Under the pieces are notes generated by a model, which worked only from the letters and a program-made list of their open reading frames with translations, was not told the DNA's origin and made no database searches. From an uncultured Bacillota bacterium (GTDB lineage: Bacteria > Bacillota_I > Bacilli_A > RF39 > UBA660), in the NCBI GenBank assembly GCA_946611635.1, contig CAMODW010000011.1, forward strand, positions 1 through 36,207: 36,207 nt of DNA, read 5' to 3'. Below are positions 1-6,216 of the stretch, one piece after another (within the stretch, counting starts at the first letter, position 1; each line of letters starts with the position of its first letter). The position numbers and the translations under genes were made by a program.

Positions 1-838
1 TATATCTTTTTGTTTTTAAATTATATAACAAATCCTCATAATTATTAGATACTTTAATAAATTTTAATATTCTATATTCTATTCCTTCATCAACATCTAA
101 ATATATAGATAAATCCTTATCCGTAAGAATTTTAAATTTAATAAAATTAAATATCTCTTGCTCATTAATTCTTATAAGTTTATCTGCTATTCCATAAGGT
201 ACATATTTATCTACATTTTCTCCTTTAGAATATCTCTCTCTAATATTTTGTGCACTTACTATATTATCATCACTATTCAAATCATGATAATTACTAGTTC
301 TAAGAATACTAATAGGAACTATTTGTTTGTTAATCTTATTTATTGCTTTAATATAAGAGATAGCTAGTAAATCATTTGGTTGATTGATAGGTTTATTAAG
401 ATTTAAAGCTTTAGACATTGCTGTTGGATAGTTATAGCCGTTATCCAAGTATTCCTTAACTCTATTTTCATATTCTTTATCATTTAGTTGAATATCTGCG
501 GCTTTTTTTAAAAGCTCTAAATCATTGCTTTCGCTTCCAAAACATAACACATCAATTTTAAACTCATTTAGTATTTTTATAGCTTGATATCCAAATATAT
601 CCCCAGCTTGAGTACCATATACATATGGCAATTCTAAAACAATATCTATACCGTTATCCAAAGCAAATCTTACTTTATCTTCCTTTGCTAATATAGATAA
701 TTCTCCTCTTTGCATAAAATAACCATTAACAACAGCTATTATTATTGAATTAGGATACATCTTTTTTATAGTTTCTATTTGATATAAATGCCCATTATGG
801 AAAGGATTATATTCTGCTATTATACCAATTACATTCAT
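1..838 (-). CDS. tmcAL: tRNA(Met) cytidine acetate ligase TmcAL (YlbM family), 3' end outside window
   Basis: The minus strand encodes a protein beginning MNVIGIIAEYNPFHNGHLYQ, the hallmark N-terminus of the YlbM/TmcAL nucleotidyltransferase-like family. The HxGH-type motif (HNGH) marks the ATP-binding site. Family knowledge: the enzyme uses acetate and ATP to form N4-acetylcytidine at the wobble position of elongator tRNA(Met). About 279 codons are present and the frame runs off the left edge, so the C-terminal third is missing from the window. The ATG at 838 is preceded by an AAGGAG site (complement of 846-852). It is divergent from yceD-rpmF, matching the ylbM-ylbN-rpmF order of Bacillus. 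Confidence 0.9.
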   Translation of the reverse strand, partial: MNVIGIIAEYNPFHNGHLYQIETIKKMYPNSIIIAVVNGYFMQRGELSILAKEDKVRFALDNGIDIVLELPYVYGTQAGDIFGYQAIKILNEFKIDVLCFGSESNDLELLKKAADIQLNDKEYENRVKEYLDNGYNYPTAMSKALNLNKPINQPNDLLAISYIKAINKINKQIVPISILRTSNYHDLNSDDNIVSAQNIRERYSKGENVDKYVPYGIADKLIRINEQEIFNFIKFKILTDKDLSIYLDVDEGIEYRILKFIKVSNNYEDLLYNLKTKRY

Positions 839-875
839 ATTAATTGCTCCTTATTAATTCTTTGTATCTATATTT

Positions 876-884
876 ATTATATCA
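876..884 (-). promoter_or_regulatory. Extended -10 promoter for tmcAL
   Basis: On the minus strand this reads TGATATAAT, a perfect TG-N-TATAAT extended -10 element, about 40 nt upstream of the tmcAL start. No good -35 is visible. The same motif recurs ahead of many genes in this window. Confidence 0.6.
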
Positions 885-959
885 TTTATAAATCAATAAT
901 AAAATCCTTTGCTTAATGTGTGAAAGAGAAGAGTTTTTGTGGTAATTATTCCAAATAAA

Positions 960-968
960 TGATATAAT
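960..968 (+). promoter_or_regulatory. Extended -10 promoter for yceD-rpmF
   Basis: TGATATAAT, an extended -10 element, lies about 22 nt ahead of the yceD start. The implied leader is only about 15 nt, just enough for the AGGTGAT ribosome-binding site. No clear -35 at 17 bp. Confidence 0.6.
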
Positions 969-990
969 TATTTGGCTAGTAGGTGATTTA

Positions 991-1410
991 ATGTTTATAG
1001 ATTTAGCAAAAATTGACGAAAAAGGCATCGTAATAGATGATACAATATCATTTGGTGAGGACTACATTAAAAAGACCCCTATTAAAAAATTAGATAATAT
1101 AAAGGTTAAAGGCCGTGCTTACTATAGTGTTACAAACGAAATAGTATTTGATTGTGATGTAAAAGGCACAATGGTTTTAGAAGATTCTTTAACATTAGAA
1201 CCTATTGATTATCCTATAGATATTCATATTAATGAAGTGTTAGGAGAAAATACCGAAGAAAATGTTAAAAATGAATCGAAAACACTTGATATTATTGACA
1301 TTTTATGGCAAAATATTGTCTTAGAGGTTCCCATCAGTCTTAGAGCCAATCCTGAAAAAGATTATGACTTAAAAGGTGAAGGTTGGGAATTATTAAAAGA
1401 AGAAAACTAA
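991..1410 (+). CDS. yceD: YceD/DUF177 family protein (YlbN-like)
   Basis: A 139-residue acidic soluble protein. The segment from about residue 40, YYSVTNEIVFDCDVKGTM, resembles the conserved core of DUF177 (YceD/YlbN), where a conserved cysteine precedes a strand-rich region. Position is the main support: the family is found immediately upstream of rpmF, as here (L32 starts 60 nt downstream). The family is linked to 23S rRNA accumulation in plants and E. coli, while the bacterial mechanism is poorly defined. The ATG at 991 has a TAGGTGAT ribosome-binding site at good spacing. It is presumably co-transcribed with rpmF from the extended -10 promoter at 960. Confidence 0.8.
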   Translation: MFIDLAKIDEKGIVIDDTISFGEDYIKKTPIKKLDNIKVKGRAYYSVTNEIVFDCDVKGTMVLEDSLTLEPIDYPIDIHINEVLGENTEENVKNESKTLDIIDILWQNIVLEVPISLRANPEKDYDLKGEGWELLKEEN

Positions 1411-1422
1411 AAGATCCAAGAC

Positions 1423-1463
1423 TAGCTCCTTTGTAAGAGCTACTTGAAAAAGAAGGGAAGGAG
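1423..1463 (+). promoter_or_regulatory. Possible RNA switch in the rpmF leader
   Basis: TAGCTC (1423-1428) can pair with GAGCTA (1437-1442), an 8-nt-loop hairpin. CTCCTT (1426-1431) is also exactly complementary to the L32 ribosome-binding site AAGGAG (1458-1463). The two pairings share bases and are mutually exclusive, so the leader could expose or hide the ribosome-binding site. Short helices in AT-rich DNA make this tentative. Confidence 0.3.
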
Positions 1464-1470
1464 TGAAATC

Positions 1471-1665
1471 ATGGCAGTTCCTTTTAGAAGAACAAGTAAA
1501 ACAAAAAAAAGAATGCGTCGTACTCACTTGAAGAAAGATGTTGGAGCTTTGACAGTTTGCCCACAATGTGGAGAAACTATTAGACCACATAGAGTATGTA
1601 CAAAATGCGGATACTATAAAGGTAAAGAAGTTATTAAAACTGAAGAAAAAACTACTAAAGAATAG
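1471..1665 (+). CDS. rpmF: 50S ribosomal protein L32 (zinc-ribbon form)
   Basis: A 64-residue basic protein beginning [20 protein letters not shown], the diagnostic L32 N-terminus. Two CxxC pairs (C30/C33 and C43/C46) make it the zinc-binding C+ form. It is a component of the large ribosomal subunit near the peptidyl-transferase region. The ATG at 1471 is chosen over an upstream in-frame start at 1444: it has an AAGGAG site 7 nt away and matches family starts (MAVPxR). Second gene of the yceD-rpmF operon, followed by a weak hairpin/T-run. Confidence 0.97.
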   Translation: MAVPFRRTSKTKKRMRRTHLKKDVGALTVCPQCGETIRPHRVCTKCGYYKGKEVIKTEEKTTKE

Positions 1666-1675
1666 TAGCTTTTTT
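1652..1675 (+). terminator. Weak intrinsic terminator after rpmF
   Basis: CTACT (1652-1656) pairs with AGTAG (1664-1668) across the stop codon, followed by C and six T. The stem is only 5 bp, extendable by A-T pairs. Confidence 0.5.
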
Positions 1676-1709
1676 ATTGCTTTATAATATATATTTTTGA
1701 AGAAAAATA

Positions 1710-1718
1710 TGATATACT
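1710..1718 (+). promoter_or_regulatory. Extended -10 promoter for the 1745 gene
   Basis: TGATATACT is a TG-N-TATACT extended -10, about 27 nt upstream of the preferred start. The TTGAAG at 1697 is too close to act as a -35. Confidence 0.5.
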
Positions 1719-1744
1719 AATAAAAATAAAAAGGTGTGATGATT

Positions 1745-2887
1745 ATGAAAGGTTTTGAATTCCCAGGCAGTTCTAATATTAAAAACGATAAAAAAGCGGA
1801 TACATCTAGTAATATCACTCCTCTTGAAGAACCAAAACATAGCATTGATAATAGTTCTATTGCTATACCTGATATAGTAAATGCCAATCCTTATGAGGAA
1901 ACGGTTGTTAATACTAATCCATACACTAACGTTAATATATCGGATGTCATAAGTGAAACAGAAGTAGATGAAGAATCAGTCGTTAACGATTCGCCTGAAT
2001 CTACGCAAAACCAAAAAAGAGAATTAACGGATGATGAAATAACAGAAATAGAAATAGAGAAAATAAAAGCAGAAAGAAGAAGAAAGATTAAAGGCTTTAG
2101 GTTGGTCTATGTAGTATTTATGGCTATTATATTAGTTATACTTGCTGTTTGTTATAACCAAACTAGAAAAAATGCTAAGCCCATAGTTATCGGTGATATA
2201 GAAATAAATACCAAAGATGATAATCCTCCTATAGAGCAATTAGAAATCTCAGCAGAATTGAATAATTTCTACCAAACAGGAGAAAAAGTAAATTTAGAAA
2301 AGATACTAGTTGATTCTGTAAATGATTCAAATAAAATAAAACTTATTAATGATGCAGCATTAACACAAATTAATAGATTAATAGAGGATAATATAGAACA
2401 ATCAAAAGATCATATAGATTATGAACAAAAAATAAACAAGTTATTAGAATATATAAAGAACTTAAACGAAATAAAATTTAATGATTATAAAGTATTAAAT
2501 GATAATGACTGTAATAATATTAAAGAAAAAATAGAAATATCAAAACAGACTGCTATTGAATATTTTTCAGCGTTAAATAGTTATAACTCTAAAGATTATA
2601 ATAACGCTTATAATACTTTCAATTCTATAACAGAAGATAATCTATTTTATAAATATGCTGAAAAACAAAAAGATATTATATGTGATGATATGATAGAATT
2701 ATTAAAAAAAGATATAGAGAATTCTGAACAAAATATAAGTACATTAAATGAAGAAGAACAAAAACTAAAATATCAAGAAATAAAAGGAATGATAGAACAA
2801 TATAACCTAGCATATCCTTATCTTAATTTAGAAACAAATCAAACATATAATGATTTATTACAGAAATATAAGAATTTAAGTGAATAA
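1745..2887 (+). CDS. Single-pass membrane protein of unknown function
   Basis: I do not recognise this 380-residue protein. The first ~100 residues are acidic, rich in Asn/Ser/Pro/Glu and look disordered, with two similar NPYEETVVNTNPYTNV-type patches. A basic stretch (KAERRRKIKGFR) precedes one hydrophobic helix at about 117-139 (LVYVVFMAIILVILAVCY). The positive-inside rule puts the N-terminus in the cytoplasm and the ~240-residue helical C-terminal part outside. That outer part is rich in Asn, Lys and Glu with no recognisable catalytic motif. The ATG at 1745 is preferred because AAGGTG (1731-1736) lies 8 nt upstream; GTG 1736 and ATG 1739 are too close to it. Monocistronic, between its own promoter and a terminator. 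Confidence 0.75.
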   Translation: MKGFEFPGSSNIKNDKKADTSSNITPLEEPKHSIDNSSIAIPDIVNANPYEETVVNTNPYTNVNISDVISETEVDEESVVNDSPESTQNQKRELTDDEITEIEIEKIKAERRRKIKGFRLVYVVFMAIILVILAVCYNQTRKNAKPIVIGDIEINTKDDNPPIEQLEISAELNNFYQTGEKVNLEKILVDSVNDSNKIKLINDAALTQINRLIEDNIEQSKDHIDYEQKINKLLEYIKNLNEIKFNDYKVLNDNDCNNIKEKIEISKQTAIEYFSALNSYNSKDYNNAYNTFNSITEDNLFYKYAEKQKDIICDDMIELLKKDIENSEQNISTLNEEEQKLKYQEIKGMIEQYNLAYPYLNLETNQTYNDLLQKYKNLSE

Positions 2888-2908
2888 GATATCTTAAGAT
2901 ATCTTTTT
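2886..2908 (+). terminator. Intrinsic terminator
   Basis: AAGATATC (2886-2893), loop TTAA, GATATCTT (2898-2905), then a T run. The stem overlaps the stop codon of the preceding gene. Confidence 0.8.
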
Positions 2909-2926
2909 ATTTTATATAAATTATTG

Positions 2927-2932
2927 TATAAT
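2927..2932 (+). promoter_or_regulatory. -10 box of the FemX-like gene
   Basis: Perfect TATAAT 16 nt before the ATG at 2948, implying a very short leader that begins near the GGTGAT ribosome-binding site. A start at TTG 2924 would overlap this box, which argues against it. Confidence 0.5.
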
Positions 2933-2947
2933 TTAAGTGGTGATAAT

Positions 2948-4177
2948 ATGAAATTTACATTATTAAAAGATGAAGAATTCACAAAATTTGTAGATAGTCG
3001 CCCTGAAAAAAATTTTTTTCAAACTACAATGATGAGAGATAGGATAAAAAAAGAGGGAAAAGAAAACTATTTAGTTGGAGTTAAAGACGAAAAGGGCAAA
3101 GTACTAGCTGCTGCATTTATAGCAGAAACAGGACATAAATTTATGAATAAAAAAACCTTTGAAAGTTATAAAGGTTTCATATTAGATTATAATAATCAAG
3201 AATTATTAGCTTTTTTTACAAGTGAAATTAAAAACTTCTTAAAAGAAAAAAATGCTTTGCGATTAATAATAGATCCGTATATAGTAAATGTTTCTCGTGA
3301 TATGGATGCTAAAGAAACCGGTGAAGTTGATAATCGGAAAATAGCAAACTATTTAAAAAAACTAGGATACTACTACAATGAAAACGGTGCGCAAGTAAAA
3401 TGGTGTTATTGTCTAGATATTAACGGAAAAACATCAGAAGAATTATTTAAAGAATTTAGAAGTAGTACTAGGAATAATATTAATAGAACAATTACCAAAT
3501 TTAAACTAAATATTAGAGATTTGAAAAAAAATCAATTACATGAGTTTAAAAAAGTAACAGAAGATACATGTGATAGAAGAGAGTTTCAAGACAAAACATT
3601 ACAGTACTATGAAGACATGTATGATGCCTTTGGCAAAGATGTTGCCTTTAAAATATGCGAACTAAATTGTGATGAATATATAGATAATATGAAAGAAGAA
3701 ATAAAAGAGTTTAATAGAAAGATAAACGAATTATCAGATTCATCATCTAATAAAAAGAAAAAAGAAGAATATAAAAAACAACTAGAAGCAAACGAAAACA
3801 AAATAAAAGAAGTAGAAGAATTAAAAAAAGAAAAAGGGAATATAATTCCTTTATCAGCTGCAATGTTTATACTTTATGGTGATGAAATTGTATATCTATT
3901 TAGTGGTTCATACGAAGAGTATATGAAATTTTGTGGGCAATATAGATTACAATGGGAAATAATTAAATATGCTGCCGATCATGGTTATAAAAGATATAAT
4001 TTCTATGGTATTCAAGATGTGTTTAACCCTCAAGGTAAAGATTATGGAGTTTATGAATTTAAAAAAGGTTTTGGAGGCTATGTCGAAGAATTATTAGGTT
4101 CTTACATAATAGATATAGACTTTAAATCTAAAATATATAACTTGTTAAGAAAGATAAAAAGATTAATTAAAAGATAG
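2948..4177 (+). CDS. FemAB/FemX-type peptidoglycan aminoacyltransferase
   Basis: A 409-residue protein of the FemAB family. These GNAT-fold enzymes use aminoacyl-tRNA to attach amino acids to the third residue of the lipid II stem peptide on the inner face of the membrane. Visible features are a FemAB-like N-terminus (residues ~12-25, SRPEKNFFQTTMMRDRI), a second GNAT-like half, and a charged coiled-coil arm at about residues 248-297 (ELSDSSSNKKKKEEYKKQ and following). That arm is typical of FemA/FemX and absent from some relatives. The C-terminal YNFYGIQDVFNP and FKKGFGGYVEELLGSY segments match the family core. The ATG at 2948 has GGTGAT 5 nt upstream. The added amino acid cannot be read from sequence. 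Confidence 0.88.
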   Translation: MKFTLLKDEEFTKFVDSRPEKNFFQTTMMRDRIKKEGKENYLVGVKDEKGKVLAAAFIAETGHKFMNKKTFESYKGFILDYNNQELLAFFTSEIKNFLKEKNALRLIIDPYIVNVSRDMDAKETGEVDNRKIANYLKKLGYYYNENGAQVKWCYCLDINGKTSEELFKEFRSSTRNNINRTITKFKLNIRDLKKNQLHEFKKVTEDTCDRREFQDKTLQYYEDMYDAFGKDVAFKICELNCDEYIDNMKEEIKEFNRKINELSDSSSNKKKKEEYKKQLEANENKIKEVEELKKEKGNIIPLSAAMFILYGDEIVYLFSGSYEEYMKFCGQYRLQWEIIKYAADHGYKRYNFYGIQDVFNPQGKDYGVYEFKKGFGGYVEELLGSYIIDIDFKSKIYNLLRKIKRLIKR

Positions 4178-4211
4178 TGTCAACCATTAAAAGTTGACAC
4201 TATCTTTTTTT
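4171..4211 (+). terminator. Strong intrinsic terminator
   Basis: A 14-bp perfect stem (4171-4184 with 4193-4206, containing AGTGTCAAC/GTTGACACT), an 8-nt loop and a run of T. The stem includes the stop codon of the FemX-like gene. Confidence 0.93.
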
Positions 4212-4213
4212 AG

Positions 4214-4222
4214 TGATATATT
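4214..4222 (+). promoter_or_regulatory. Extended -10 promoter ahead of the small ORF/ABC pair
   Basis: TGATATATT, an extended -10 just after the terminator. Transcription would start near 4229, upstream of the 26-codon ORF. The same nonamer is used in both arms of the 22125-22163 dyad. Confidence 0.5.
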
Positions 4223-4249
4223 GTTGAGGAATTTTATGGAAAGAGAGGA

Positions 4250-4329
4250 GTGAGAAAATGAGCAATAGAATTCAAAATAAAACAATTAGACTAGAGGACG
4301 TGAATAAGAGAATTATTACATTTTCTCAC
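4250..4329 (+). repeat. 11-bp inverted repeat spanning the small ORF
   Basis: GTGAGAAAATG (4250-4260) and CATTTTCTCAC (4319-4329) are exact reverse complements. The left arm covers the start codon (ATG 4258-4260) of the small ORF and the right arm lies in its last codons. In RNA the pairing would hide the start codon. Confidence 0.75.
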
Positions 4330-4338
4330 GAATTATAA
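4258..4338 (+). CDS. Small ORF, 26 residues, ahead of an ABC exporter
   Basis: A very strong site (GAGAGGAG, 7 nt spacing) precedes ATG 4258. The frame encodes MSNRIQNKTIRLEDVNKRII followed by six residues ending in HEL. It has no hydrophobic signal, Gly-Gly leader or cysteine. It ends 51 nt before the ABC transporter, and both follow the promoter at 4214. It could be a secreted or modified peptide handled by the transporter, a regulatory leader peptide, or an incidental ORF within an RNA leader. The start is inside an 11-bp inverted repeat. No homolog is known to me. Confidence 0.45.
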   Translation: MSNRIQNKTIRLEDVNKRIITFSHEL

Positions 4339-4389
4339 TTTCTGAGGAAACTTTAATTTAGTTCATATCCTTTATAGAAAGGAAAGAGC

Positions 4390-6123
4390 ATGAAAAAGTT
4401 GAAACAATTTAAAATATTGTTTCGCTATTTAAAAGAAGATAAAGTATTATTAATTATTTATCTAGTATTTTCTATATTAAGATACTTTGAGCCATTATTA
4501 AATGCTTTTATATGGGCTAATGCTTTTGAATACCTTTCCAAAGGAAATGAAAAGCTATTCTTAGTATTTTTAAGTTGTTGGAGTGGCGTTATTATCTTCT
4601 GTTGGGTAGTATTATCATTACCAATAGATTTAATTTATAACAAACTTGAAAAGAAATTCATGACAAATGTTAATAAAGACTTATACGCTAAAGTAAGTAA
4701 TTTACCAGCTGTCGCTTATGAAGAAATAGGTGTTGGAGAATTTATTAATAGGATGTATACAGATCCTGATCGAGTTTTAGAATTATTACAAAAGTTGATA
4801 AAACTTACCTGTCGCTTAGTAATTGCAATTATCATAGTCGTAATTTCTTTTACAATTTCAATCATTGTCGGTATAGAATTAGTCATTCTTTGTTTAATAA
4901 TGTTTGTCTTATCAAATATATATTATCCTAAGTTAAAAAAGATTAATGAAGATATCAAAAAAGAAGCTGATGAGTATGTTAAAGTTGCTACTCAGAACAT
5001 TACTGGTATAAGAGAAATCAAAGCTTTAGGTATAAAAGATAATATTAATAACCGAGTATTTAGTAGAATAGATTCTTTGTTTAACAAACAAAAATGTGCT
5101 GGAAAAAATGAAACATACTATTTTGGTTTTAATAATCTATGTTATTTTACTATTCAATTTATAATACTATTAACTTTAGGGCATCAATATTTTAAAGGAA
5201 TAATTACTTTAGCTTCCTTCATAATTATTGAAAAGTATATTTGGAGGATTGATGAAGTAGTAGAGTCACTTTCCGAATTTGGTGTAAGTTTTAACAAAGT
5301 AATGGTATCATTAAAAAGAATAGATGAAATATTAAATAATGAATTATACCCTGATGAAACCTTTGGTAAAAAAGAACTTAAAGATTCAAAATGTGAAATA
5401 GAATTTAATAATGTTTTCTTTAAATATCGAAACGATGAAGAATTAATACTAAGAGGATTAAATATGAAACTTAAACCTCACAAAAAAATAGCTATAGTTG
5501 GTCGTTCGGGAGAAGGAAAATCAACCTTGTTTAACTTATTGTTAAGATATTTTGATAGTGTTAAAGGAACAATAAAAATTAATAATATAAATATTAAACA
5601 ATTATCTGAAGATTCTCTAAGAAATAACATCTCAGTAATTAGACAAACCCCTTACTTATTTAATTCAACTATTATGGACAATTTTAAAGTAGTTAAAGAA
5701 GATGTAACATTAGAAGAAGTAAGAGAAGCATGTAAGAAAGCTTATATAGATGATTATATTATGTCTTTACCACATCAATATGAAACGTTAATAGGTGATG
5801 GAGGCGTTAACTTATCTGGAGGTCAAAAACAAAGAATAGCTATAGCTAGAACTTTGTTAAAAAATACAAAAGTTATATTATTTGACGAAGCTACTAGCGC
5901 TTTAGATAATGAATCACAAGAATATATCAAACAAACAATAGATAATTTAGTTAAAGATCACACAATTATAATAGTTGCTCATCGTCTTTCCACTATTATG
6001 GATGCTGATATTATTTATTGTATTGAAAAGGGAAAAGTAAGTGCTTATGGAAATCATGGGGAACTTATGAAGACATCCAAACTATATAAAAAACTATATA
6101 GTCCAGAAGTATTAGATATCTAA
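4390..6123 (+). CDS. Half-size ABC exporter (fused TMD and NBD)
   Basis: A 577-residue type I exporter-like ABC protein. Residues ~1-320 hold six predicted membrane helices. The nucleotide-binding domain follows, with Walker A GRSGEGKST (~371-379), a Q-loop (RQTPYLFNSTI), signature LSGGQKQR (~475), Walker B VILFDEATSAL and an H-loop (IIVAHRLSTI). All catalytic residues are present, so it should be active, presumably as a homodimer because no second half is nearby. There is no N-terminal peptidase C39 domain. Substrate is unknown; relatives export lipids, drugs or peptides. The only neighbour on the presumed transcript is the 26-residue ORF. Start ATG 4390 is preceded by AGAAAGGAAAGAG. Confidence 0.9.
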   Translation: MKKLKQFKILFRYLKEDKVLLIIYLVFSILRYFEPLLNAFIWANAFEYLSKGNEKLFLVFLSCWSGVIIFCWVVLSLPIDLIYNKLEKKFMTNVNKDLYAKVSNLPAVAYEEIGVGEFINRMYTDPDRVLELLQKLIKLTCRLVIAIIIVVISFTISIIVGIELVILCLIMFVLSNIYYPKLKKINEDIKKEADEYVKVATQNITGIREIKALGIKDNINNRVFSRIDSLFNKQKCAGKNETYYFGFNNLCYFTIQFIILLTLGHQYFKGIITLASFIIIEKYIWRIDEVVESLSEFGVSFNKVMVSLKRIDEILNNELYPDETFGKKELKDSKCEIEFNNVFFKYRNDEELILRGLNMKLKPHKKIAIVGRSGEGKSTLFNLLLRYFDSVKGTIKINNINIKQLSEDSLRNNISVIRQTPYLFNSTIMDNFKVVKEDVTLEEVREACKKAYIDDYIMSLPHQYETLIGDGGVNLSGGQKQRIAIARTLLKNTKVILFDEATSALDNESQEYIKQTIDNLVKDHTIIIVAHRLSTIMDADIIYCIEKGKVSAYGNHGELMKTSKLYKKLYSPEVLDI

Positions 6124-6136
6124 TACTTCTTTTTTA
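6105..6136 (+). terminator. Intrinsic terminator overlapping the ABC gene end
   Basis: A 26-nt perfect palindrome (AGAAGTATTAGAT and its complement, 6105-6130) followed by T residues. The last ABC codons form the left arm. It shares the GTATTAGA core with the terminator at 8565. Confidence 0.88.
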
Positions 6137-6146
6137 TTAAAAAATA

Positions 6147-6176
6147 TTGAAAAACTCCCGATTTTTCCACTATAAT
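6147..6176 (+). promoter_or_regulatory. Sigma-A type promoter for the 6217 gene
   Basis: TTGAAA (6147-6152), an 18-bp spacer and TATAAT (6171-6176). One of the few promoters in the window with a recognisable -35. Confidence 0.7.
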
Positions 6177-6216
6177 AAAAATAATGAAATTTATTGACAA
6201 GAAGGAGAAATAGAAA

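Noticed and set aside
158-367. Plus-strand ORF of 69 codons
   Set aside because: It is antisense within the clear tmcAL frame and lacks a ribosome-binding site and family features. The same reasoning removed the antisense ORFs inside other genes.
2924-2947. TTG 2924 as the FemX-like start
   Set aside because: It coincides with the TATAAT box and has no ribosome-binding site, while ATG 2948 has GGTGAT at good spacing.
4258-4338. Classical Gly-Gly bacteriocin precursor
   Set aside because: The peptide lacks a Gly-Gly leader site and cysteines, and the transporter lacks a peptidase C39 domain.
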